DNA from: Symbiodinium natans
Taxonomy: Eukaryota > Sar > Dinophyceae > Suessiales > Symbiodiniaceae
Direction: 5' to 3'
DNA: 17,500 nucleotides
NCBI GenBank assembly: GCA_905221605.1
Contig: CAJNDS010000814.1
Location: 1 to 17,500, forward strand
How positions within the stretch are numbered: the first letter of the stretch is position 1; every line of letters begins with the position of its first letter. The notes under the pieces are model-generated. The model worked only from the letters and a program-made list of their open reading frames with translations. It did no database searches and was not told the origin of the DNA. Positions 1-7,659 of the stretch are shown here, in pieces. Both the position numbers and the translations under genes were made by a program.

Positions 1-656
1 AGGACTTTTGCAGGGTGCCAAGGGGATCCCGGCAAATTTTGACCCGCAAATGTTGTTCCTACCCTTTTCCGTTTTGTGTGGTATTTGCAGGACTTTTGCA
101 GGGTGCCAAGGGATCCCGGCAAATTTTGACCCGCAAATGTTGTTCCTACCCTTTTCCGTTTGGTGTGGTATTTGCAGGACTTTTGCAGGGTGCCAAGGGG
201 ATCCCGGCAAATTTTGACCCGCAAATGTTGTTCCTACCCTTTTTCGTTTTGTGTGGTATTTGCAGGGCTTTTGCAGGGTGCCAAGGGGATCCCGGCAAAT
301 TTTGACCCGCAAATGTTGTTCCTACCCTTTCCGTTTTGTGTGGCATTTGCAGGACTTTTGCAGGGTGCCAAGGGGATCCCGGCAAATTTTGACCCGCAAA
401 TGTTGTTCCTACCCTTTTCCGTTTTGTGTGGCATTTGCAGGTTTTGTGTGGCATTTGCAGGACTTTTGCAGGGTGCCAAGGTGATCCCGGCAAATTTTGA
501 CCCGCAAATGTTGTTCCTACCCTTTTCCGTTTTGTGTGGTATTTGCAGGACTTTTGCAGGGTGCCAAGGGGATCCCGGCAAATTTTGACCCGCAAATGTT
601 GTTCCTACCCTTTTCCGTTTTGTGTGGTATTTGCAGGACTTTTGCGGGGATCCCGG
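1..656. repeat. 88-bp tandem repeat array (about 7 copies)
   Basis: Copies start near 1, 89, 176, 264, 351, 459 and 547, with a truncated eighth from 635 that breaks off at about 656. Each copy holds GGGATCCC (a BamHI site) inside a larger imperfect palindrome that begins TGCCAAGGGG and ends CCCGGCA, followed by an AT-richer stretch. Copies differ by single bases or one-base indels. Copy 5 carries a 20-bp internal duplication at 421-440/441-460. All frames stay open for long distances only because the unit has few stop triplets; nothing suggests coding. The array runs off the left edge, so the true copy number is unknown. Confidence 0.95.
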
Positions 657-1083
657 TCTCCTGTCTTCATTTCTCCTCCATGATTTTCATTGCTTTTCCC
701 ATGAAAATTGCTTCCTTTTGATCTCTCCTCTCTCCTTTCTCTCTCCCTTCTCTTCTCTTGTTCTCTTTTGAATCTCAAAATCACACCAAAGGAAGCTTCT
801 TTTCCTTATTGAATGAAAAAGAAAAACAAGAAAAGAGATAGGTAAAGACACTGAAGAGCTCCACTGCCTATTGTTTCATTCCCTTTCCTCTCTTTCTATG
901 TGTTGTTTCCTTGTCGTTTCAGAAAGCTAGCAAAATAAGGGCAAGGGGGCTTCCTGAAGAGGAGAGAGGGCACCTATTTTTTTAATTGTAGAGGGGAAAG
1001 CGAGAGACAAGGAAGGGAGAGATGATAGATAAAGAAGAGTGCTATCCGTCTCCTTGTTTCTTGTGTCTTCTCTTCTTTTCAGT
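657..1083 (+). repeat. Long direct repeat A, copy 1
   Basis: Nearly identical to 2554-2988. Both run from CTCCTGTCTTCATTTCT to TCTTCTCTTCTTTTCAGT and differ by scattered substitutions and small indels. The left end abuts the broken last copy of the 88-bp array. The two copies mark a ~1.9 kb higher-order unit. Confidence 0.9.
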
Positions 1084-1480
1084 TCATCATATTCCTCTTT
1101 TCGGCCTGTCTCTTCTGCTCTTTTCCTTACCCTTCTCCTTTTCAAGTTCTTCCTTTTTAGTTTTTCTGTTTCGAAAAGAAAGAGGGAAGGGAGAGAGAAG
1201 GGCGAGAGGATAGATAAAGAAGAGTGCCATCTTCTTTGCGCCTTGTTTTGTCTCTCCATCTTCTTTGTTCATCTCTCTTCTATTCTTTTCTTGGCTCTTC
1301 CCATTAGAATTGTGTTCCTTTTATCTCTGCTCTCTCCTTCTCTTTCCCTTGTCTTCTCCTGTTCCCCTTTAAATGACAAAAACACAAGAAAGGAAGAAGA
1401 GGGGAATGGAGGCCCTTTTCCGGTATTCTCCTGTTGCAATGAATAAGGAAAAGAGCATAGGAGATAAGGAAGGGAATTGA
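1084..1480 (+). repeat. Repeat B, copy 1
   Basis: Matches 3163-3545 closely and 1960-2290 with more divergence. It carries the landmarks TCGGCCTGTCTCTTCTGCTC, GATAGATAAAGAAGAGTGCC and TTTAAATGACAAAAACACAAG. It directly follows repeat A. In the second higher-order unit a copy of repeat C sits between A and B, so the unit order is rearranged. Confidence 0.85.
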
Positions 1481-1799
1481 AAAGAAAATGGGCGATCGGG
1501 TGTCCTTTTTGCTAGTTTTCTGCATCTTCAAGGAAGAAAAAAGGACACCCGCCCAAGAAGGAAAAGTAACTTAAGAGATAGGGAAAATTGAAGAGCTCCT
1601 CTCTTTACCTAGTCATTCCCTGTCCTCTCTTCTTATCTGTTGTTTGTCTTATTCGCTTCAAAAAGCAAAATAAGGGAAAGGCGATTTCCTGAAGAGGAAG
1701 AAGGGCGCCTACCTGTGAATAGCAAGATTGATTTTTCTAATTAGGGAGAGACTTGCCCCGCCTGAGCCTCCCTGGCCTGCTTGTTGTGGCCACATACAG

Positions 1800-2530
1800 T
1801 TGCGCTTCCAGCAAAATGGCATCCTTGTTATCTCGTCTCACTTCTCTTTCCCTTCTCTCCTTCTGTTTCCTTTTGACTGATAAACCACAAGAAAGGAACT
1901 TGTGTGATAAGGCAGTGGAAGGGTAAGCAGAGGGTGACTCCTGGCGCGTGGACCGGTCCATACTTCCTCATACCCCTCCTCTCGGCCTATCTCTTCTGTT
2001 CCTTTCCTTACCCTTCTCCTTCTCATAGTTCTTCCTTTTTGTTTTCTTATTTCGAAAAGAAAGAGGGAAGGGAGAGAGAAGGGAGAGAGGATAGATAAAG
2101 AAGAGTGCCATCTTCTCTGCGCCTTGTTTTGTCTCTCCCACTTCTCTATTCATCTCTCTTCTATTCTTTTCTTTGCTCTTCCCATTAACAATGCAATCCT
2201 TTTGTCTCTCCTCTCTCCTTCTCTCTCCCTTCTCTTCTCCTGTTCCCCTTTAAATGACAAAAGCGCAAGAAAGGAAGAACAAGAGGGGAATGGAGGCCAT
2301 GTTCCTTTCTTTTCCAATGGATGGGGAAAGCGAGCGGGGTTGGCTCCTTGTCCGTAGACCCTCCCCATGCTGCAGCAAATCCCCCCTCTCGCCCTATCGC
2401 CTCTGTTCTTTTCCTTGTTCCCAAACGGAAAAAGAAAACGGGTTCCTTTACATGTTCATTGTTCTTCCTTTTGTTTTTATTTGAAAGGGAAAGATAAGAA
2501 AGAGAGGAAAGAAAACGAGCACCATCTTCT
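1800..2530 (+). repeat. Repeat C copy 1, repeat B copy 2 and a partial B copy
   Basis: Bases 1800-1959 (repeat C) match 2995-3162, including GGAACTTGTGTGATAAGGCA and GGTAAGCAGAGGGTGACTCC. Bases 1960-2290 are a more diverged B copy. Bases 2390-2530 are a shorter, more decayed B copy. Repeat age therefore varies along the block, as expected from repeated unequal exchange. Confidence 0.75.
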
Positions 2531-2553
2531 CTTTGCCTGATTTTGCACCTCCC

Positions 2554-2988
2554 TCTCCTGTCTTCATTTCTCTTCCATGATTTTCATTGCTCTTCCCATG
2601 AAAATTGCTTCCTTTTGATCTCTCCTCTCTCCTTTCTCTCTCCCTTCTCTTCTCTTGTTCTCTTTTGAATCTCAAATCATCAAAATCACACCAAAGGAAG
2701 CTTCTTTTCCTTATTGAATGAAGAAGAAAAAGAAGAAAAGAGATAGGTAAAGACACTGAAGAGCTCCACTGCCTATTGTTTCATTCCCTTTCCTCTCTTT
2801 CTATGTGTTGTTTTCCTTGTCGTTTCAGAAAGCTAGCAAAATAAGGGCAAGGGGGCTTCCTGAAGAGGAGAGGGCACCTATTTGTTTTAAGTATAGAGGG
2901 AAAAGCGAGAGACAAGGAAGGGAGAGATGATAGATAAAGAAGAGTGCTATCCGTCTCCTTGTTTCTTGTGTCTTCTCTTCTTTTCAGT
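2554..2988 (+). repeat. Long direct repeat A, copy 2
   Basis: Second copy of 657-1083. Here repeat C (2995-3162) follows directly, then repeat B (3163-3545). The near-identity of the A copies compared with the divergence of the inner B copies suggests a recent duplication of about 1.9 kb. Confidence 0.9.
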
Positions 2989-2994
2989 ACCCCT

Positions 2995-3545
2995 CCAGAA
3001 AATTCAAATGGCCTCCTTGTTGTCTCTCCTCTCTCACTTCCCTTGCCCTTCTCTCCTTCTGTTACATTTTAACTAATAAAACACAAGAAAGGAACTTGTA
3101 TGATAAAGCAGTGGAAGGGTAAGCAGAGGGTGACTCCTTGCGCGTGGACCTTGCCCATACTTCATCATATCCCTCTTTTCGGCCTGTCTCTTCTGCTCTT
3201 TTCCTTACCCTTCTCCTTTTCAAGTTCTTCCTTTTTAGTTTTTCTGTTTCGAAAAGAAAGAGGGAAGGGAGAGAGAAGGGCGAGAGGATAGATAAAGAAG
3301 AGTGCCATCTTCTTTGCGCCTTGTTTTGTCTCTCCATCTTCTTTGTTCATCTCTCTTCTATTCTTTTCTTGGCTCTTCCCATTAAAATTGTGTTCCTTTT
3401 ATCTCTCCTCTCTCCTTCTCTTTCCCTTCTCTTCTCCTGTTCCCCTTTAAATGACAAAAACACAAGAAAGGAAGAACAAGAGGGGAATGGAGGCCCTTTT
3501 CCTGTATTCTCCTGTAAAGAAAAGAGGATAGGAGATAAGGAAGGG
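2995..3545 (+). repeat. Repeats C (copy 2) and B (copy 3)
   Basis: Bases 2995-3162 match 1800-1959 and bases 3163-3545 match 1084-1480. The B copy ends at AAGGAAGGGAATTGA, just as the first does near 1480, after which the sequences differ. Confidence 0.85.
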
Positions 3546-3629
3546 AATTGAGGAGCTCCTTTCGCTACTTTCTTATGCCCTTTCCTTTGTATCTACCACA
3601 GCTTCCAAATAAACCCTATTTAAGCCACC

Positions 3630-3860
3630 CACGGGTGGGGGGGGGTCGGGCAGGGTTGGAGCGGGGGGGTGGGGGTGGGTGTGGGGTGGTGGGGGGGGGG
3701 TGGGGCGGGGGGGGTGGGGGGGGGGGGGGGGGGGGGGTGGGGGGGGGGGGGAAAAACGCTGATTTTGCTGAGGGCGCCCCTACCCCCCTGTGCTGAACCG
3801 CCTGTTTACGCTGTGCGGGTGGCGCCCCCCACCCCCCCCCCCCCCCCCCCCCGCGTTTTG
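3630..3860. repeat. Long G-run / C-run tract
   Basis: Bases 3634-3751 are almost pure G with scattered T on the plus strand, and 3822-3852 are almost pure C. A ~75-base spacer with GGGCGCCCC and GGCGCCCC lies between. The two arms are complementary and could fold back, and the G-run could form quadruplex. Proline- and glycine-rich open frames across this stretch are composition artefacts. Homopolymer lengths from any assembly should be distrusted. Confidence 0.8.
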
Positions 3861-3903
3861 GGGGGGTAAGGAGGGAAAGAGGGAGGTTTTCACCTCCTTT
3901 TCC

Positions 3904-3934
3904 CATCCAACACGCCGCCAGGGTCGGCGGACCC
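3904..3934. repeat. 31-bp array-edge motif, copy 1
   Basis: CATCCAACACGCCGCCAG begins a 31-base word that recurs at 6725-6755 with one mismatch. It contains the short inverted repeat CCGCC-6-GGCGG, lies downstream of a homopolymer tract, and runs straight into a CCCTAAA array. It may be a shared subtelomeric edge or, on the minus strand, a duplicated exon following TTTAG. Confidence 0.75.
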
Positions 3935-4053
3935 TAAACCCTAAACCCTAAACCCTAAACCCTAAACCCGAAACCCTAAACCCTAAACCCTAAACCCTAA
4001 ACCCTAAACCCTAAACCCTAAACCCTAAACCCTAAACCCTAAACCCTAAACCC
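3931..4053 (-). repeat. Telomere-type array, CCCTAAA orientation
   Basis: About 17 head-to-tail CCCTAAA units with one CCCGAAA variant. This is the first of the alternating arrays. The G-rich strand is the minus strand. Confidence 0.97.
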
Positions 4054-4193
4054 AATGATAGAAGATTGTTCTTCAGCCTTGTGTTTCCTCGGAGCGGCAC
4101 GGCTTCTGGGTTTTCAAGGTCAGGGGGACTTACGAGTTTGGGATTCGGAGTTCGGTTCGCGGCTTACGATCAGGGGCCTTGATAATAAGAATA
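4054..4193. other. Unique island between opposed arrays
   Basis: About 140 bases with no repeat and no coding stretch that I can defend. It is bounded by a CCCTAAA array on the left and a TTTAGGG array on the right, so the flanks form a large inverted repeat. Confidence 0.5.
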
Positions 4194-4200
4194 TTACGTT

Positions 4201-4280
4201 GGGTTTAGGGTTTAGGGTTTAGGGTTTAGGGTTTAGGGTTTAGGGTTTTGGGTTTTGGGTTTTGGGTTTTGGGTTTTGGG
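4201..4280 (+). repeat. Telomere-type array, TTTAGGG then TTTTGGG
   Basis: The first half is perfect TTTAGGG. The second half switches to a homogeneous run of TTTTGGG. A clean switch inside one array suggests local amplification of a variant unit. Confidence 0.95.
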
Positions 4281-4421
4281 TGGCGATAACAATCTAAATA
4301 TACAGGGGCCAGAAGGGAATACTATGAGCACTTATTCCGACGCCTACAGTACACTCTCTTTCTGCTCCCTTGGCCGGGTTAGCCGTGACAGTAACCCCCT
4401 TGCTTTGTGAGGGAACCTCTG
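4281..4421. other. Unique island, nothing recognised
   Basis: Roughly 140 bases of mixed sequence between a TTTAGGG-type and a CCCTAAA array. I see no open stretch with convincing splice sites. Confidence 0.5.
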
Positions 4422-4529
4422 CCCTAAACCCTAAACCCTAAACCCTAAACCCTAAACCCTAAACCCTAAACCCTAAACCCTAAACCCTAAACCCTAAACC
4501 CTAAACCCTAAACCCTAAACCCTAAACCC
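4422..4529 (-). repeat. Telomere-type array, CCCTAAA orientation
   Basis: Fifteen or so uninterrupted CCCTAAA units. The right edge CCCTAAACCCAACGTAA (4520-4536) is the exact reverse complement of 4194-4210, at the left edge of the array at 4201. Two opposed arrays thus share the same 7-base flank. Confidence 0.97.
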
Positions 4530-4675
4530 AACGTAAGATTCAAAGGTTTGCAGCACAACTCAGCAGGGCATGCCGCGAAAGGCAAGCGGAGAGATCCCAG
4601 AGCCAGCTGATTTTTTGAGAGTTCGGCTGTTAGTTTTTTTTTGGGGGGGAAACATCCCAACTTGAGGGTGTAGAG

Positions 4676-4720
4676 CCCTAAGCCCTAAACCCTAAACCCT
4701 TTTGGGTTTGGGGTTTTGGG
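4676..4720. repeat. Short head-to-head telomere repeat
   Basis: CCCTAAGCCCTAAACCCTAA is followed within a few bases by TTTGGGTTTGGGG, giving a compact inverted repeat. It sits just upstream of the exon-like stretch at 4747. Confidence 0.8.
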
Positions 4721-4746
4721 CTCAAAGATCGGTCTCCTCTGGGCAG

Positions 4747-4795
4747 GCTGCCAAGAACCTCAAGAAGCGGTTGCTGATGGAGCTGCGGCAGGAGA
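4747..4795 (+). CDS. Candidate internal exon, Lys/Leu-rich
   Basis: The acceptor is strong (GATCGGTCTCCTCTGGGCAG). The reading after it begins AAKNLKKRLLMELRQE, a likely amphipathic helix, with GC-rich third positions unlike the AT-rich sequence that follows from 4800. A GT donor at 4796 (GAGA-GTCAAT) would end the exon in phase 1. The frame stays open to about 4974, but the later part is AT-rich and compositionally different, so I end the exon early. The family is not recognised. Partner exons were not found. Confidence 0.4.
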
Positions 4796-4796
4796 G

Positions 4797-5058
4797 TCAA
4801 TATTCTCCCCTTCGAAAGCTGGGGTTTCCGCAGTTAGGGGTGCCTTATTCGGGTACTTCTTATAAGGCAAGCCTACTATCTGGGGATCCATATAAGGGGT
4901 CCCTTATTTTCGTAAACCCCCATATATACATCAAGCAAAAAGGGTGCCTGCCATGGGGCCTCTGCATTCTTACGTAGCATGCCTGCGGTCTAAATCTGGT
5001 GTATTCCGGCGTATGGGCTTTGGTCGGCCAGAGTCTTACAATTCTTCTGGCAGCCTTA
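4797..5058. other. AT-richer spacer
   Basis: Contains several TATAAGG/CCTTAT words (TTCTTATAAGGC, CATATAAGGGG, CCCTTATTTT) and AAAAAGGGTGCC. Similar words occur near 12590-12640. It may be intron or intergenic sequence; no gene is defended here. Confidence 0.4.
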
Positions 5059-5060
5059 AA

Positions 5061-5160
5061 ACCCTAAACCCTAAACCCTAAACCCTAAACCCTAAACCCT
5101 AAACCCTAAACCCTAAACCCTAAACCCTAAACCCTAAACCCTAACCCTAAACCCTAAACC
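5061..5160 (-). repeat. Telomere-type array, CCCTAAA orientation
   Basis: Fourteen or so CCCTAAA units with one shortened CCCTAA unit near the right end. Confidence 0.96.
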
Positions 5161-5196
5161 GTCCCTTGCATCACTCAACATCCCGCAAGGATGCAG

Positions 5197-5289
5197 CTGA
5201 AGACAGCGACCGGCGGCTCTCTGTGCAGTGGGAGCACTCCCTGGTGTGCGGTGACACAGGGGGACTGCGGAGTGCTTCATGGGCTTTTT
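5197..5289 (+). CDS. Candidate exon between opposed arrays (two open frames)
   Basis: Acceptor ...CCGCAAGGATGCAG at 5196 and donor GTGGGGTTTTAG at 5290 bound 93 nt, exactly 31 codons in phase 0. The reading includes CSGSTPWCAVTQGDCG. A second frame, opened by the AG at 5189, reads DAAEDSDRRLSVQWEHSLV and is equally free of stops, so the frame is undecided. The family is not recognised. The island is flanked by a CCCTAAA array on the left and a TTTAGGG array on the right. Confidence 0.35.
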
Positions 5290-5291
5290 GT

Positions 5292-5381
5292 GGGGTTTTA
5301 GGGGATTCAGGGTTTAGGGTTTGGGGTTTAGGGTTCAGGGTTCAGGGTTTAAGGTTTAGGGTTTAGGGCTTAGGGTTCAGG
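5292..5381 (+). repeat. Degenerate TTTAGGG array
   Basis: Mixture of TTTAGGG, TTTGGGG, TTCAGGG, TTTAAGG and CTTAGGG units. The degeneration contrasts with the perfect arrays nearby and suggests greater age. Confidence 0.9.
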
Positions 5382-5507
5382 AACCCCTGCATTTTCAGAA
5401 GCACCCTTTTAGAGGCTTCATCTGGGCCTTGGAGGTCTGAGACGTGAAGATGGGGCACGGTGCGCGTGCTGCTTGCTTTGGACCCTCTAGAACCCCAAAA
5501 ATCCTAG

Positions 5508-5548
5508 AGCCTTAATCCCTAAAGCCCTAAACCCGAAAGCTCAAAGCC
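5508..5548 (-). repeat. Short degenerate CCCTAAA block
   Basis: A few decayed units (TCCCTAAAGCCCTAAACCCG). It lies downstream of the minus-strand exon at 5561-5632. Confidence 0.6.
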
Positions 5549-6966
5549 CTAGCTCCCTACAGCCTTCACCAGGGTAGTGACAGACAGCCCTTCACCGACC
5601 TGGGAGTACTTTTCCTCGAAGTTCAGAAGAGCCTAATGTAATCCCGATTTAGGATTGTTAGTAAAGAAAACATCCCAAGGTACATAGGGTCTAGGGTTCA
5701 GGGTTTAGGGAAGGGACAATTGCCTGAGATCCCTTTCGGGCTGGGAGATGTCTGAGGGCTTTGGACCTTAGATCTGGGAACTGCCCAGGGCATTTCCGGT
5801 CAAGGGCTTTGTATGTTGGGTAGGTACATGGGAATAGTCTGTGTTGAAGAGTATCTATTTGCAGTGCAAGGGGTGCCCTTGCGTCCTGTTCCTACTTTTT
5901 CCCACTATCGCACAGAAATCCCATAGATGCCTGTTATAGTTTCTTTCTCACCTAAGTGGCCCCCCAAAATAGGCCCCTGTAAGCCCTAGACCCTGCAAAA
6001 GAGATTAAGCCCCTGCACCCTGCACCTTTAACCCTTGTCAGCCCCATGGTGACCTTCCAGTGAGGTTCGACGACTGTCCCCCTTTGCTGGGCTTCACATC
6101 GCGGCAGGCCGTCCCCTTCACCCTATAAAGCCCGTTAAACCCGGTTTTGGGGTTTAGGGTTTGGGGTTTGGGGTTTGGGGTTTAGGGTTTAGGGTTTAGG
6201 GTTTAGGGTTGATCGAGGAGGGCCTACAAGCCGTAGAAGTCAACATCCCTACAAACCCTAGCCCATGTGAGCCCTTTGAGGCCCTTAAGCCCTGCACCCT
6301 GAACCCCAAAAGTGCAGGCTGCGGCTTGAGTTTCAGGGGCGTCCGGTTCTTCCAGAGTTTAGGGTTTAGGGTTTAGGGTTTAGGGTTTAGGGTTTAGGGT
6401 TTAGGGTTCAGGGTTCAGGGTTCAGGGTTTAGGGTTGCAGGGTTCAGGGTTTAGGGTTTCAAGTTTTTGTGGCCCCGGTGCTGGGGAAGTTCTGCTGTTG
6501 GCCCGGTTCTTCAGGTGTGCGGGCTGAAGGCCGTAGGGTTCAGGGCTTTCGGGTGCCACCCTAAATTTAAGAGCCTCCGGCTCAAGCCGCCGACCCCGCT
6601 GGAGCATAGTTGAAAGGTTTAAGGATGCCAAAAGTTGATTTGCTTGAGCCTCTGTGAAACGTGGGGGGGGGGGGGGGGGGGGGGGGGGTAGGGGGTAGCA
6701 CCAGGACCCAAACAGGAGCTGAAGCATCCAACACGCCGCCAGTGTCGGCGGACCCCAAACCCTGAACAACCCTAAACCCTAAACCCTAAACCCTAAACCC
6801 TAAACCCTAAACCCTAAACCCTGAACCCTGAACCCTGAACCCTGAACCTGAACCCTAAACCCTAAACCCTGAACCCTGAACCCTGAACCGGGTTCGGGCT
6901 CGGGCAGCGCGCTTGCAGAGCTAAGGGTTTTGCCCCAATGACCCCCCAGAGCTGGCAGCTCAAATG
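5549..6966 (-). CDS. Interrupted gene model on the minus strand, function unknown
   Basis: Three candidate exons read leftward: 6966-6943, 6651-6595 and 5632-5561. The first junction is in phase (phase 1 out, phase 1 in) with a GT donor and TTTCACAG acceptor. The link to the third exon is not in phase as drawn, so one or more exons between 6590 and 5640 are probably missing. The first intron holds the G-run and the array at 6751-6889, which reads TTTAGGG on the gene's sense strand. The peptides resemble no family that I can name. The edges are simply the limits of what I can see. Confidence 0.3.
5561..5632 (-). CDS. Minus-strand exon, LLNFEEKYSQVGEG
   Basis: On the minus strand an intron end (CTAAC branch-like word, then ATTACATTAG) is followed by a reading that starts ALLNFEEKYSQVGEGLSV. 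A GT donor (AAGGCT-GTAGGG) would end it at 5561 in phase 0. If not spliced, the frame runs on to a stop at 5549-5551. The codon choice and helix-like composition look genuine. The family is not recognised. Confidence 0.5.
5686..5710 (+). repeat. Short TTTAGGG/TTCAGGG block
   Basis: Three to four units, degenerate. Confidence 0.6.
5711..6140. other. 430-base island with an ambiguous open stretch
   Basis: Mostly unassigned. Bases 6050-6128 are open on the plus strand (GDLPVRFDDCPPLLGFTS, ending at TAA 6126-6128). The same stretch is open on the minus strand (ACRDVKPSKGGQSSNLTG), where an acceptor TTTATAG and donor GGAAG-GTCACC can be placed. The minus reading would fit the minus-strand gene to the right, but I cannot choose. 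Confidence 0.3.
6143..6210 (+). repeat. TTTAGGG/TTTGGGG array
   Basis: Begins with TTTGGGG-type units and ends with four perfect TTTAGGG units. Confidence 0.93.
6357..6459 (+). repeat. TTTAGGG array grading into TTCAGGG
   Basis: The left half is perfect TTTAGGG. The right half alternates TTCAGGG and TTTAGGG. Confidence 0.94.
6595..6651 (-). CDS. Minus-strand exon, AQANQLLASLNLSTMLQ
   Basis: On the minus strand, the C-run (complement of the G-run at 6662-6688) plus ACGTTTCACAG makes a polypyrimidine tract and acceptor. The exon reads AG-GCT-CAA and continues AQANQLLASLNLSTMLQ. The GT donor at 6594 (CAGCGGG-GTCGGC) leaves phase 1. The incoming phase of 1 matches the exon at 6943-6966. The frame upstream of the acceptor is a homopolymer reading and was not used. 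Not recognised. Confidence 0.45.
6661..6689. repeat. Poly-G tract (poly-C on the minus strand)
   Basis: Nearly thirty consecutive G. On the minus strand it may act as the polypyrimidine tract of the acceptor at 6652-6654. Its length is likely variable or uncertain. Confidence 0.8.
6725..6755. repeat. 31-bp array-edge motif, copy 2
   Basis: Same word as 3904-3934 with one substitution (AGTG for AGGG). It again follows a G-run within 40 bases and again abuts a CCCTAAA-type array. The repeated order homopolymer, motif, array implies a copied module. Confidence 0.75.
6751..6889 (-). repeat. CCCTAAA array grading into CCCTGAA
   Basis: Perfect CCCTAAA in the middle, CCCTGAA variants at the right, and one shortened CCTGAA unit. 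It lies in the proposed minus-strand intron in TTTAGGG sense orientation. Confidence 0.95.
6943..6966 (-). CDS. Minus-strand micro-exon, FELPALG
   Basis: CTCTTGCAG on the minus strand is followed by 24 nt reading CA-TTT-GAG, i.e. FELPALG, to a GT donor (GGGGG-GTCATTGG). Phase 1 in and out, matching the next exon. Such a short exon could arise by chance. The frame continues open past the donor for about 20 codons, so the exon may be longer. Confidence 0.3.
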
Positions 6967-6973
6967 CTGCAAG

Positions 6974-7049
6974 AGTTTAGGGTTTAGGGTTTGGGGTTTG
7001 GGGTTTGGGGTTTGGGGTTTGGGGTTTAGGCTACGGTTTAGGGTTCAGA
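6974..7049 (+). repeat. TTTAGGG/TTTGGGG array
   Basis: Two TTTAGGG units, then a homogeneous TTTGGGG run, then decayed units. Confidence 0.92.
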
Positions 7050-7207
7050 GGACAAAGCTTGATCGGGAGTTGAATTTAGGGTGGCTCGGTTACTGAGCTC
7101 TTTTTCCCTAAGCTTCTATCCCTGAAATAGAGAGTCTCGTGCCTTATACCCCCTCTTCCACAACCCCTAAGGAAGGACATAGGGAACTGGATTCCCTAGT
7201 GCCCGCA
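7050..7207. other. Unique island, nothing recognised
   Basis: About 160 bases with CT-rich patches (ACCCCCTCTTCCACAACCCC) but no defended exon. Confidence 0.4.
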
Positions 7208-7435
7208 ACCCTAAACCCTAAACCCTAAACCCTAAACCCTAAACCTTAAACCCTAAACCCTAAACCTTAAACCCTAAACCCTAAACCCTGAAACTTGAGT
7301 TTGTGGCTACAGGGTTCAGGTTTAGCAGGAGCCTACAGCTGCAGGGTCGAGGCTCTGGCTAACTACCCCCAAACCCTAAACCCTGAACCCTAAACCCTAA
7401 ACCCTAAACCCTAAACCCTAAACCCTAAGCCCAAA
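7208..7435 (-). repeat. Two CCCTAAA arrays with a short unique gap
   Basis: Arrays at 7208-7288 (with CCTTAAA variants) and 7370-7432 are separated by about 80 bases holding CTACAGCTGCAG-like palindromic sequence. Confidence 0.93.
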
Positions 7436-7523
7436 CTGCAAGCAAAACCCAAGGAAGGATCCCTGACCCTTCAACCTAAGCCCACCAGCCTGGTTTTCCG
7501 ACGCCCCCCCTAAGCCCTTTCTC

Positions 7524-7573
7524 CCCTAAACCCTAAACCCTAAACCCGAAACCCTAAACCATAAACCGCAAAC
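7524..7573 (-). repeat. Short CCCTAAA array
   Basis: Six units including CCCGAAA and CCATAAA variants. It lies directly upstream of the exon at 7594. Confidence 0.85.
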
Positions 7574-7593
7574 CCGTCGCATTTTTTGTTAAG

Positions 7594-7659
7594 AGCCGTT
7601 TCCAGGACGCCGAGCACCTGCTGCACTGCAAAGGGCTGGAGGCTTGCCTTTGCCGTTGG
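7594..7659 (+). CDS. Candidate exon, SRFQDAEHLLHCKGLEACLC
   Basis: The intron end GTCGCATTTTTTGTTAAG supplies a T-rich tract. The exon reads SRFQDAEHLLHCKGLEACLC, then RW, and ends at donor GTGCGTTTAGGG, whose TTTAGGG already belongs to a short telomere block. 22 codons, phase 0 at both ends. It contains three Cys and one His but no complete known motif. Confidence 0.5.

Larger units (their letters stand above)
657..3600. repeat. Pyrimidine/purine-rich nested repeat block, no gene seen
   Basis: About 2.9 kb of alternating CT-rich and GA-rich sequence built from diverged copies of one core: a polypyrimidine run, then a phrase like AAATGACAAAAACACAAG and AAAGGAAG. The cores lie near 712, 1316, 1818, 2199, 2611, 3020 and 3393, so the spacing is about 370-600 bp. 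The open frames here are low-complexity (Ser/Leu/Phe-rich one way, Arg/Lys/Glu-rich the other) and repeat with the DNA, so I do not call genes. Such purine/pyrimidine strands can form triplex or hinged DNA. A satellite or subtelomeric repeat is the simplest reading. Confidence 0.85.

Noticed and set aside
8-721. Long open frames in several frames of both strands
   Set aside because: They follow the 88-bp repeat; since 88 is not a multiple of 3, every frame is sampled, and openness only reflects a stop-poor unit.
927-3551. Open frames of 60-137 codons in the CT/GA-rich block
   Set aside because: Low-complexity Ser/Leu/Phe or Arg/Lys/Glu composition, repeated with the DNA units, open on both strands.
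3548-3906. Gly-rich and Pro-rich open frames
   Set aside because: Direct translation of G and C homopolymers.
3931-4053. A true chromosome end
   Set aside because: Unique and coding-like sequence continues on the right for 13 kb with arrays in both orientations.
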